A DNA stretch of 64,000 nt from Mansonella perstans (Eukaryota > Nematoda > Chromadorea > Rhabditida > Onchocercidae): NCBI GenBank assembly GCA_037074765.1, contig JBAMDO010000045.1:1-64000 (forward strand), read 5' to 3'. The translations under genes were made by a program, and so were the position numbers. The notes below the pieces were generated by a model. It had not been told where the DNA came from, did no database searches, and saw only the letters and a program-made list of their open reading frames with translations. Positions 13,671-26,265 of this stretch are shown here, one piece after another (position 1 is the stretch's first letter; each line of letters starts with the position of its first letter).

Positions 13671-16600
13671 TTATGTAATTTTGGAGAGTGCCAGCTGCCG
13701 ATTTTCGCGTGATAATCGAGAGATTTCCTCACCCAAAGTGTCGATGTTATTCTGCAAAATAGTAAATGCCTTTACTAGGAATGATTCGCACAACTTTTCA
13801 TTATCAACCAAACCCATGTAATTTATGGTCACATATTTTTGTCTTACCTTAAGTGTGATATTTTTATGTAGTGCATCTTCGAGCACAGCTTGTAGGCGTG
13901 AGTTTACTTCTGTTGTAAATTTCAACTCAGATTTTCTAGTGGTACCATTTACACTGCTTGCAAACAAATTTCCTATTAAGGAGGATGAAGTACTGTTACT
14001 ACCACTGGGTCCATGTGGTGTCTGCAAATGTCCCAGTTATTTCGAAGAACGAAATTAAAAACAAAGTATTCTGCAAATAACCAAACCGGCATTATCAATT
14101 TCCTGACGTTGATTACTTGATAATTACTGTTTCCCATATAACCTATCAGCACAAATGTGAAATAAAGTATGTACGGGATATAGAGCGACAATAAAATAAA
14201 AAATTAGCATTCATCCATATAATTTTTTGTCTGTATTCTCACATTCCGGAAAACTTCATATGTTACTTTTCTTTACAACATTAAGCAGTACAGTAGATCT
14301 CTTTACTGCAATACCGCACAAATTTTCATGTTTCCTCAATGAAAAAAGCACACATCATAAAATGAAAAAGAACAAAAGCAGCTTAAATTTCTAATTCAAT
14401 CTCACACTCAACTACCGATATTTTTTGTACAAATAATCATCCTTTTTAAATAATCATCATCCTTCTCTAAATTCTGGCTAAAACAGTTGAGAAATAAACG
14501 TAACATCACCAACTTACTTCTGCAGCTTCACAAATTTCCAGCAACTGTAAAAAAGTTTTAAAATTAATTTAAAATCAATGGAAATTCCCTTCATGTTGTT
14601 AAATAATGATGCTCAGATTAAGGAATGAACGTACTAACCAAACAAACAACTCTTACCTTATTCAAATCATTCTCTGGTAACAACAAAGATGCCTCCTCTC
14701 GCAGTGCATAATTTTGAATAATCCTAAAGTATGTCACATGTTGGCAAAAAATAAATTCAGAACCGTGATCCTAGAGCTAGAAAAAAAAATTACGTCAGAT
14801 CTTACCTGCAATATTATTCAAATTTCGTATGTAATTCAAAAAACTTCACACTACAAGTTAATATATTATGAAATAAAATTATCAAATCATGATGGGTATA
14901 ATTTAATAAGCTGAAAAATTATTTGAGCAAAGTATTCTTCTTTATTGCTTTCTCTTTCCTCATTAAATAAAAAGGTATAAATTTCTTACTTCGTTTTCTT
15001 CAGTAATTCCTGCGTGCATTGCCGAACATGTTCTTCTAGAAATTCAATCTTATCTTGTCGTCTAGCCAACTGCCGTTGCAGTTTCACAATCTTCTCAATC
15101 AACTGCTGCTGTACATGATCTGCAACAAAATTCACTTCTTCAAATTTCAAATCAGTTTGATTTGTAATGCGCTTTTTATGCAAATGTCTGAAGAAAGTAT
15201 AAAGAACAGACCAACAACAATATGTCGCAGAATAACTGCATCTACTTACTTGCCTCGTCTGGCGATGATGCCAGGAGCTGCTGCGATTCCTTTTGGTGAG
15301 CAGTAACTCGACTGACTGAGACAGTAGTGCAACTAGCAGCCAGTGGATATATATCAGTGGACGGTGCAACTGACGATGCTAATGACGAAACGGATGGATC
15401 CACTGTACTTGTAAATGACATTTCAATTAAATCAAATCTTTTCCAGATTATGTTATGACATAAACTACTGAAATTACATTGAAATTAACCAAATTTCAAG
15501 ATTCAAAAGATGAACATGTAGTGCTTTTACCGTTAGAAAGCGGAGTAAGTGACAAACTGTCTTCTCCTGATCCATATGGCGAAGATGAATTTGGACTTCG
15601 AGATTGCAGCTTACGTAAATGCTGCACTTCCGCACGTAATTCCTATAACAGACTTGAAGCAGTTTGCAAATGTTCATTGCATTCTGCAATGCTTACGTCC
15701 ACAAAGTTTACGCACAGATTTGTTTTGACATATTTTACTAAAAATTAATCAGCTGTTCGACTTTGCAAAAAAAAATAACCTTCAGAGAACTCAAATTCTT
15801 TTTCTTCAATATTTCCTGCTCATTACGAAGTTCATTAATTACTGCATTCAACTTCTGCTCTGCAAATTCAAAGATTTACAAACAACAAAGTTGCAAAATC
15901 TTAACTTCAAGATTTGATTCCTTCATACCCATTAGATCCAGTTTCCGCTCTTGCAGTTTGGACAATCTCATCATTCACAGTAAAATAAGATTTTGAAAAT
16001 GATAACTGGCAGCAGCGAACAGATTTTAAAATCAACAAAAGCACCTTTAGAAATATTTGTATCAATTTGCTGCCGCAGCGTTCCAATTTCTGCAGAACTA
16101 TCAACTTTTAACAATTCTAGTTCTCGTTCCAGCTCAGCAATATGTTTCTCGTACGCCGACACAGAAGATTGCAATGTTTTCACCCGTTGATTTAGTTCCA
16201 AATTCTGTCAGAAAGCAATGAAAGGGTCGAATTTAAACATAAGGATCTGATAACATCAAAGATCCAAATCTTAAATTTACATGCTTAATATATTAACGAC
16301 ACTTCACAATACCAATCATAAATTCTAATACGATCTAAGATTTAGAAATACACAATGATTGATTTTTGCAAAAAATGAAATCAAACTTTGGATTTGAGCA
16401 TTTCTTGCTGTGCAGTTAATGAAGAGTTTTTATCTGCTAACTGTTCAGTGATTTCGAGCATTCTTTCTGCCTGCTTGCGACATTCCGCCGCTTCCGCTTC
16501 CGCTTGATCCCGTTCTGCAGCAGCTTCTACTGCTGCAACCTCTGCCAGCTTAACACGGCGTAAATTACTGCAAATAAAGACAAAATTTGCACAACCTCAC

Positions 16601-19600
16601 ACTGCAAAACGGAGTCAAAATGAAACTAAGCTGAACCTAATTTCAAGAGGAAGTTACAAACAAACATACTAAAATTCATGTAAAACAAGCCTATTTAACT
16701 GCGTTTGTATTTCCTCCAAAGACTCTAATTTTTCCAAAGCAACTTGATGAATTTGATGAGCTTGTCCCAGTTTCTGAGTCAGCTGTTGAGATTCAGCCTG
16801 CAACTCAGCGTTTGCATGTATAACGTCATCGAGCTGTTGGGAGAGGGTAGAATTACGTGATCTGCAATCACGAATTATTTATAAATTCGTCAGAGTTTAC
16901 TTAGATATTCGACTATATACACCTGTTACACGAAAAATTGATATGAGCCTCACCTAAGCGAAACCAATTCGTCACATACATTGTTGTACAGTTCTTCCTG
17001 ATTGTTGGTTTTCTTCATCACTGCATCCACTTCTTCAGTGCACTGTCGTTCTAATGCCTACAGTTAATACACACGTCTTTCAAATAACAGATGACAGTCT
17101 TTAAAATTTCTTTTTCCTAAGTTATCAGGTTATTAGATCAAACATCTCACATATGACTTTAAAAGAAAATAATGACAACATAAGCGAAAATCAATGCAAA
17201 CTCAACTTCAGATATTTCTGAACAACTAGGAATTATTCATAAAACCTGTCTAAAAAAATGATCTAAATATTTCCAGATGGAACACATCTACTGCAAATGA
17301 AAGATCCATAACAGATAAAGCTAGAAACAAACCTTTAACATTGCTTGTGTCTTCCTCAGTTTCTCCTGACATTCTTCTTTCCCCATTTGTTCCAATGCTA
17401 ACTGAGACCGCATGGATTCCAAATGAGAACGCAGTTCTGCAAGTACCGTTTGACTGGCCTAAAAAAAACAAAAAAGGCAAGATCATTTTCCTACTGAATA
17501 AGGTCTGTAATCACTGCTTCTATAGTATAGAAATTGAAATGATACTGAACCTAAAATGAAGATTCACCATGAAGTATTTATGGGAAGGAAAGTTAAATCA
17601 TGAACGATGATAATAGGAAAAATGGACACTTTAAAAATCAGTAAATCTAAAACTTCTATGGAAGAGCTAACTTCTAAATGCTTGACGGTCATTTTGTATT
17701 GTCCTTCACGTTCTTTACCAGCTTTCTTTTCGAGCACTAGCTGCTATTCTACTTTAGCCAGCGAATGCTTTTAGAAAGAGCAACAATACTGGCAAGAAAC
17801 AAGTTCAAGAACTGCGAAAATTTCATTAAATCTACCAGAATCCCACAAAAAATCATGTAAATTTTTACAAAAACTAACTATATGAATGTTTTTTTTTTCC
17901 ATCCTGAATAAAAATCTTTGAAAAAGGTTATTTTTTCTACCAATCAAATGCAAGACCTACCATACTCTGCAAATATTCAAACTCAGTACTGTTCTGCGAT
18001 GTATTTTTCTCCGCTGATAGTACATTTTTCTGCAAAAGAGAATTTTTTTCAAAAATAACTCGGAAACATTTCACAAACTTTTACCTATGTAACTGTTTAA
18101 CAAAATGACCAGTCAATATAAATTAATAATGAATTTCAAGAGAAAAATATAAATGTGTCGTTGCATTAAAGTTTTTGAAACAGACGAAGTTTGAAAAAAA
18201 TATTGCAATTTTGAAAATAAATTTCTGAGAATATGGTTAAAAATACATTGTTTTAAAAGTCCGCACATAAATTTTGGAACAATCAATGCCTTTTTTCTCG
18301 TTATTTCTTGGTCGTGACTGGAAATTTCAAGAAACTTTTCGACTGAGAAATATAGTACAGGTCCTTTTAAAAGAAAAATTAAAATATACCTGCACTTCAA
18401 GTTCCTCTATCTGCGCTTGCAAGCGCATGAGTTGTGCTTCTCTTGCGGCATACCGGCACACAGCATCATTCTTTTCCTTTTCGACCGCTTCCATCCTTTT
18501 CGTTAGCTGTATTGAAAAATAATGTGAGTAAATTTAACAAAATGTGCTTTATCAAAAAAACTAAAAAAAATGCATCCATGCTAAAACTTCAGTCTTTTTT
18601 TCCATCAGATATATCAAATAATCCAGAAAACGGAACATATGGCATATAGTAGAATGAAAAAATAAAATAAAAGTCCATTCCAAGCATTTGAAAGGCCCAA
18701 TAGTCATTGTCATTCTCTTGAACATTTCATCGATTCTTCGCCCCAGCTACTTTTAGAAGGAACAAAAAAAGTGCTAATAATTAACATACTTGCACAAATT
18801 TCTGATTCCATTTCGTGTCATTTTGTTTTATGCACTGTTGATAATGTTGCTCACGTGCCTCAGCACGCTGAGCGGTCATCTTCAGCTGCAATTCCAGGTC
18901 CATTACCCGACGTTCCAAACCATCACGATGAGCAGAGAACTCACTAAAATGGATACATAAAATACATGAAACTATGCCACAAACTAGTAAAATACGAAAC
19001 AACAACAAAATTTTTTCAGATGGATCCTAACGCTGGAGAAGCTAAACTGATTTATACGAAAAAGCAAACCCTCGGCACGTGTTGAGCACTTCCTGAGTAG
19101 TATCATATTCTCGTCTTACTTTGAGTAACTGCTCTTCCAGTTCACTGTTAACTTTCTCTAATCTGAAAACTTAAACATTTGGAATTAAATTTAAATGTTC
19201 CAGATTAATTGCATGAAGTCTAATCATCAATTCAAAGTCAAAAAAGCGTAACAAGCAAATTATAATCATTCTTAAATCAAGTCGCCTTATAAATTTCGGG
19301 AAATGAACTTCTATTAATCGTGTAAATTATGAGTCGGAAGAGCCCTTTAACACTTTTCGGGATTCTTTGCCCATAGAATCAAAGTACAATTTGTGATAAA
19401 GGCAAGTACTCAATGAAATTGGCAACCTTTCTAATTCATTGCACTGTATATTATATTTGTGATACAGCAGATCAAACTTCTTTAGATTATTTTCAGCTGC
19501 ACTTTCCACCGTAGTGATCTTTGATGAAAGCTGCAATTCTCTAAATATTCATTAATCATAAACTTACCATATCAATAAACTCAGTAATGTGCATCTAAAA

Positions 19601-19803
19601 ATAAGAAGGATTACATATTAATTAACCTTTCGCTCATCATTCTCTTGTATTTCTAATTCCTGTTCAAATTGCTTGTTTTGTGTTAAATCATCCATTTCAT
19701 TCAATTTTTCCAAACTATTTGATGAAACATTATTTTCCAATTCGTTCACTATTTCAATTATTTCCGAAGTTTGAGCAGTTGAAGTTGATGCTAGCATCAC
19801 CAT
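13671..19803 (-). CDS. cccp-1: CCDC186 / CCCP-1 coiled-coil protein (dense-core vesicle biogenesis)
   Basis: In C. elegans CCCP-1 binds active RAB-2 and acts with EARP in dense-core vesicle maturation near the trans-Golgi (family knowledge). About 21 exons encode roughly 840 residues, nearly all heptad coiled coil. Identity rests on the conserved C-terminal half: EKIVKLQRQLARRQDKIEFL, then KKTKIIQNYALREEASLL, LNKLLEICEAAE and NSRLQAVLEDALHKNITLK, then TLGEEISRL, matching the end of human CCDC186 block for block. A Ser-rich spacer (LQSRSPNSSSPYGSGEDS) sits where the human protein has its own. First exon 19803-19627 (ATG right after an AG, so an earlier exon is possible); last exon 13751-13671. 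Oddities: an in-frame TAG at 17744-17746; a 27-nt microexon at 14544-14518; a stop-free 96-nt intron at 13847-13752; and two junctions (near 16045/15973 and 15545/15425) whose phases I could not reconcile. Confidence 0.88.
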
Positions 19804-21382
19804 CTGATATGCCAAAAAATGAATTCAGGCAATGAATGTAACAATCTCTAAAGGATTTAGAGATTCTTCATTAAATGCTCCTTAAAATAAGTATTATTTT
19901 TGCAGAAACTTGACGAAATTATTGAACAATCAAATTTAAATCACTCAAAACAAAACGCATTTTTGCCAACGTATGAGAACGTTGTCTGCACAATGTTACG
20001 GGCCATACATAAGTTCCACCGCAAACGTGGGTCGCAAATTTGGCGGCCATCATCAATAGCTCCAAATCTGGAATTGCCCGAATGGATCTTTTAGCAACGC
20101 TTCACGCTATCCTCATATACGGCACTCGTAGCATAATTCCCGCATATCCAAAAGTCTCCAAATCAAATGGAAAATGTATGTGAACTTTCACCTCACATAA
20201 TTTGTGTATTAGCAAAGAACAGAAAAGAAATTTATTGTTAGAATATACAAGAAGTAATATCGAATGTACATCTATGTTTAATATCATCTAATCGTTTTAC
20301 AAAAACACTTTAAAAAGGCAGTAGTAAAAGGTCGAAAATTAAAATAATATAGGTAAATTAGACGAATCTATCTAATCTGATTTGAAGCAGAATGACAATT
20401 ACCTGGTCACTATCAATATCCACTCAATAATGAAACCCCATCCCTCACAAATCAAATTTCTTAGATGCTGTTGATCTCATCTCAAGTTCGAGCTAAGAAA
20501 TAGTTTCATCTCGCTGTCGTAAACAATCATTTCCGCAGTTTTAGATAAATTTCAAAGAATAAACAAAAGAATTAAATTGGGATTCAAGAGAATAATGCAA
20601 ATTTTTCACTACAAATAGCTCAGTTAAAATAGAAAATTCCGATAAAAACGAAAATAGGAGATATAAAATCAAAATAGAAATTAAGAATAATGGATTAAAT
20701 CCCAAGTATTTTTGAAGTTTACCATGGGCTCAAGTATATTTCTGGTTTCAATTACTCCAACACCGGAAATTAAATATACTTGTAAGACAATATAATTTGT
20801 TACTTGAAGATTGCATGAACAATACAATCAATGCATCAGTATCAGCATACCCATGATCTGAGCAGTTACGAATATGCTCTTTATATAATCATAATAAACT
20901 AAGCTATCCAATACTTAATGTATACTTTGATTTGCACCATACTCGATCCAATGTTTATTTCGATGAAAAAACCAGAAGCTATTCTTCGGATAAATAGAAA
21001 TAAACACGCTGAACGTTAAGCTTATCGCTAACTGCTCACCAGATTTTATATTAAGAAACCATCACGCTCATAAAGCATAGGTAGAACGTATTCAAATTTA
21101 AAGAAAAAATAGAGAAATTATGTACTTACAACAATGTAGAGAAAAAGCCCCAAATGCTAAAAGGTAGAAGCAAAGAGAATTCCAGTCATAAATCGCTGAA
21201 ATTTTCGTCTCATAGAATAAATTACTCAAAAATTTTTTTTTAAATAAATCATTCAATTGAAGCAATCATAGAAATTTCAGGACGACTGGAGATCGGAGCT
21301 GAAACTCCGAAATATAACAATAAAAAAAAAAATACTGGATAATGAGTGACAAAATGTGAATACAAAACTGTACTAGTTCTAA
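19804..21382. other. Intergenic region between dct-1 and cccp-1 (same strand)
   Basis: Contains the presumed cccp-1 promoter. A + strand open stretch at about 19905-20094 follows a good TTTTTGCAG acceptor and ends in TAG. It encodes about 63 residues (including RAIHKFHRKRG and LELPEWIF) with no recognised family and no partner exons on that strand. The rest is AT-rich with no feature I can support. Confidence 0.4.
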
Positions 21383-23635
21383 TTAAAAATCAAATATATA
21401 GCGATGTTTGAAATGCGGCAGCACCGACAATTTTCGACCAACTGTCAATCTGAAAAGATTTTTAACATATTTGAAAAATAGTTTGATGGCACAACCAAAC
21501 TATGTAAAATGGATACCATCTAACTTTCATATTCAATGGTCTTGAAGTGAAATAAATCAGCTTACAAACAAGTTAACAGATCTCATCAGGGACAAGGATA
21601 AGTTAATGGAGATTTAAATATACGTTACTTGATGAATAAAATAGCTTCTTTAAACGGATGAAGTAATGGCTCTATGCACGTAAAACTGTTAATGAACAGT
21701 AAACAATATACGCTTACCCGACAGCAAAACCGATCGCAAGGGTAACCAAATTTGTTACGAGATAAAGGACCAATGCACGGCGTCCATTACCGCCATTAAT
21801 GCCCAGCAATTCACTAAAGGTCCACCGCGCTTTTTCATAAGATTCTACAAAAGTCAGTCTAAGCTCAACTTTAGTCTGCAATCTTGGAAAGAAAAAGAAA
21901 TCCTACAAAAACGCAAATTTGCATCTACATGAAACAATTCGTAAGAAATCCTGTACTATTTTTGAAGATTTTATAGACAGTTCAGCAGAACAAAATTAGA
22001 TGGCAGAATGAAAACATAAATATGATATTTCTAGATACCAAGAAATATACCTATAACATCTTTGCAATTAGTACTAACACTCAGAAAAATTACCAACAAC
22101 ATTATCAAACTACGCAATTGTAACGCTAAAATGAATGATAAACTCATTAGATTATATAAAAAAATAAAAGAACAAAAAATTATGCACCTTTTCCAATATA
22201 TGTGACCATTCGGCATCTACACATGTATGCACCATCATCTTCGACGCTTAATTCCTCATCTTCACAACAGCTGCTCTGAGTGAGCTCTCCGACGTCCAAC
22301 CCAGGGACAAGACTATTCGGTGGTGTAGAAATTTCCGTTTCCACCGGTGACGGAGCTTGAGGACCGCTGAAACTTTTGTTTAATAAATCTGAACAAATTA
22401 CGAATAAACTAAAGTCAGTCCAAGAGCTCTTAGTAATGAATGAGGAATGCAAACTAACTCAATTATAAATGGAGTTAAAGTGGAAAAGAAAACAATGGAA
22501 CTATTGTTTTGGTCAAAAACTTATTCATTACAAAGAGCTAAAGTATTTTGCATTAAGATATCAAATTCTTAATATTTAAATACAGTTTGATTGCAGGCTT
22601 GAGGAAATATTTCTCGAAGAATATAGCAGCAAACAATGCTCTCGATTGGTGTAAAATGTTATGTTCTCTCTCCTGAGCAGCATTTCGCAATTTTAGCTAA
22701 TTTTCACCTCTTAACAATTCGAAATTTCAGCTGAACTAACCCTCTCTGCACTTCTGGCCGACTATTGTAATCTTCTAACCATTCAGCTGTTCTCTTCGTT
22801 CCTTGACCCAATCCAGTAATCCCAGTAGTTGCAACAGTACAACGTCCTGGTCCATGACGAGTATAATAATGAACCCCCACAGTATCAATGCTATGGATCT
22901 GTCCGGTATCGATAGCCAATTCAATTGGAGCACTGCAGGCACTGATAGGACTGAAAAAAACTTGTACAATGAAAGAAACAAATACTCTTGTCACAAAGTA
23001 TATGAAGCTTTTCTGTTCTGATATGAAGATACCTATCCTATCAATTTTTAGTTCAGTAGTTGTACTGTAAAAAATTTTAAATTGTCTAGCGTAATTCTAA
23101 TTAGTATTAATGGACAATTAATTACCTGAGTCGACTGAAAGAACTACTATTACCTCCACCAAAAACGGCAGTCGTATTATCAGTGCCCATAGTTGCTCCA
23201 TCATTATCTACCAACATCACACTACCATTATCACCACCATTCATACTAACTATTGATGCACGTGATGATGGATTAGCCAATTCTACCCATGAATCGGCTT
23301 GAAAATATAAAAAATTAATATGTGGATGATGAACCTGGAGGGAAAAAAAAAAGAGATATGGATACTGATCATAACTATTCTAGCTAAATTACACAGGAAA
23401 CGGTCAAGTATCTGGGATTTGTTTTTTTTTTTTTTTTGATATCAGATGAAGGAAGTCCAATATATTCTAATTGTTATACTAACTAACATTTGTTGGATTC
23501 ACTGTCAATATCAGTACTGGGTAACTGCTGCATTAGTTGTTGTGTTGAATTTGCATTGTACAACAAACTTTTATTAGCAATATCTTGTCCATTTCGTAAA
23601 ACTTCCAAACGACTATCCATCGAACGGATACTCAT
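21383..23635 (-). CDS. dct-1: BNIP3/NIX-family mitophagy receptor (DCT-1-like)
   Basis: Tail-anchored outer mitochondrial membrane protein that recruits LC3/LGG-1 during mitophagy (family knowledge). Six exons join in frame: 23635-23488, 23297-23126, 22950-22741, 22366-22188, 21844-21718 and 21449-21383, 903 nt, 300 residues. Evidence: an N-terminal LIR-type motif SWVEL at about residues 52-56, as in BNIP3/NIX; a central EWLEDYNSRPE block (about 163-173) matching the family's DW..DWSSRPE; FSELL before the anchor; and a C-terminal TM (about 260-284) ending LAIGFAVGLTVGRKL, with the Gly-rich face and following basic pair of the BNIP3 anchor (AIGLGIYIGRRL). The ATG is the first codon after an untranslated stretch with a TTTTAG acceptor. 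At 300 residues it is clearly longer than human BNIP3 (194) or NIX (219); the extra length is a Ser/Gly/Asn-rich part and an acidic, Cys-containing linker. Confidence rests on motif order, not overall identity. Confidence 0.8.
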
Positions 23636-23672
23636 GATTTTGTGCTTTCACCTAAAAGATTAGTATCAAATG

Positions 23673-23698
23673 AAAAAAAAAAAAAAAAAAAAAAAAAA
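23673..23698. repeat. Poly-A run
   Basis: Twenty-six consecutive A residues just upstream of the dct-1 start. Length is likely to be polymorphic or unreliable in assembly. Confidence 0.9.
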
Positions 23699-24196
23699 TG
23701 ATAAAAATAAAATAGATCGGATACGCATAAATAACATCTGTATCAGATGTAAATGTATTTACTATTATCTTCTTTTTTTTTTATCATCAAAAAAAAAGAA
23801 TAAAATTAAAGAAATTATTTCAAATCTGATTGAATTCAATAAATAGAATTATGGATAAATTTCAGAACCTTAAAAATCAAAGCCATACAATAGCTCAACA
23901 AAACTACGATAGATCAGCAGAATTTCTGGATAGGATCCAGGACACTGCCAACCTCATGATCTTCACCGTATGTTCTCTTCACCTTCAAAACACTTATGCC
24001 AGCACTAAAACAATATTAGTGCTGGAAGAATGGAGTAATTTATTGATTTCTGGCCATTCAGCATTCTGCCGAGTGTTGTTGTTTAATGCAAGAATGCTGG
24101 TTGTTAAGTGGTTGAGTGGTAATCGGTAGGTCGGAATTTTCGCAAGATAATTGACAGATTATTAGCCTTTTTGCTTTACGTGGGAATCATTTATCT

Positions 24197-24260
24197 TCTA
24201 CTGATACGTATCTATTACCTAACTTTCTACTGATACGTATCAACTACCTAACTTTCTACT
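24197..24260. repeat. 29-bp tandem repeat containing a 10-bp palindrome
   Basis: Slightly more than two copies of a 29-bp unit with core CTACTGATACGTATC and tail CTACCTAACTTT. Each copy contains the perfect palindrome GATACGTATC. Located in the dct-1/atlastin promoter region. Confidence 0.85.
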
Positions 24261-26265
24261 AAAAAAAGTTGCATCATATCAAGGAGATGCAAAAGAGGAG
24301 AAATGAGAAAGAACATGGTTAGCTCTAAAGTAGTAGTTCCACGTTGTTCCCCGATGAAATAGCCTATATTTACCGTTGAACTAATTTATTATCAACCGAG
24401 AAATCGAAGAACTAGCTGGGTTCTAAAAATGAATTGGATGATTCTAAACCTGAATCGCAATGCAAAGATCGAGTTTAGGTGGCAAAAATTCGATTACATC
24501 GCTCTCTCAAACATATAAGATGTAGAAAATGATAGTGTGTGTACAGTGTGGAAGAAGAAGCAGTAGAGGTTATAGTTTTTGTATCGATCTTTGCGTTGTG
24601 GTTCTTCAAGTGAAGCAACGGCAAATGATGGAAACTTTCATCGGTGATTTCCTTTCAAATATTCTTACTAGCAAAAGTACGTGAAAAAGACAACCACGAA
24701 AACTGTGATAAGCCTAAAGAAAGAAAAGATACTTGGATTATTAGGTAAGTCGATACTACGAGTTATGTACAACGGCTAGCTTTACCTTTTGGTCAGCTTG
24801 AAACATCTGATGATAAAACTTGTTGTGTTTGCTCGCCGTCCATTCTCAATGGTCATAAGGCATAAGATGTGCCCTGGATGTGCCCCTTTTTCCGGTTATG
24901 TAAACTACCATTAATTTTAGATAGAACCCACTCATATTTTAATATAATTCCTATTTTTTTTTTTTTTCCTTCATGAACTTAACGGCACAGATTCGCATTA
25001 CCGTACAGGAAATTTCCTTCAGAAATAATTAAAAATTTCTCACTAACTGATAACTGTTTAAAAAATTTTATGATTAAGGTCAATATTAAAAGCAAATGAT
25101 ATTCCAGATTCTAGTTCAACACATACGATAGGATTCGGCAAAGAACTATCATTATACAAACTGTTTAGATTAAATTACTGGGATAAATCTAATAATAATT
25201 ATACTAGTCATGCTAAGATATTATAATTTTTAGTTATTAAACATAAGAAACATGGCAAATAATTTATTCGGAACTTTATTCACTCATTAAATACAGGTAA
25301 GATGATTTTTATAACTTGTATTAGGAACAAAAAAGTTTTTGCATAAACAAATATTGAGACAGTATCAGACATAATGGCACATAGATATGTACAAAAGTTT
25401 GGAACTTTTGTTTGAAAAAAAAAATGGAAGCAAATGAATAATGGATTATCCCTAAGGTAAATATTTATACAAATGAATAATATCGTTTCTTTCTTAATAT
25501 AATGCTTAAAGAAAAAATTAATCTTTGATCAAAATAGACGAAAATGGCAAAAGAAAAAGTGTTTAGGCAATCAATAAAAAGTTTCACTTGAACTTCTTTC
25601 TTCCTACTTGAAAAAAATGAAATGTTATTTATAAATAAACGAAAAATACTCTGCTCGATAACAGCGCTGTTAGAAGCTGCTATATGTAATATTTGTAAAA
25701 TTAAAGATCATCGATCAATTTACGAAGAATTTAGATTCTGCGTTGATCTCTTCCAAAAATATTACATTGATCATAATAGAATTTGTAAATAGAAACTATT
25801 TTTCATCGTTTTTAAAATAAAGAAATGTTAATGGGTATATGAAGTTTGTGGTATCTATGATGACCTTATCAGTAGTTAACATCTCATACTAACAAATAGC
25901 TATAATAAAATTTTCATATAAAGGATCACATTGATTATCATCTTTTTGCCCAATCTATTTTTCACTAAGGAAGCATAGTGTTTGTTTTACATATCAACAT
26001 ATTGCCAATCTTCTTCCCATGAGAAATAAATAAATCATCTCCGATGAACACAATCGTAGGGAAAGGCATAAAGAAAGTACGTTAGCATTTAGTTAAAATT
26101 CTCGTTTAAATTGGGAATTCCCACACCCTTGACTTCATCTTTGGCTTCATGATGATGATAACCAGTTCTTATCATCTTGGTCCTCGGTTATATCGAAGAG
26201 AGACAGGGAAAGGACAAATGCACTGTTTATCAACCTATCTCTGTTAAAATTGCTGAACTTAAGGG

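Noticed and set aside
24630..24680. Small frame METFIGDFLSNILTSK ending at a GTACGTG donor-like site
   Set aside because: Only 16 codons and no partner exon; too little to call.
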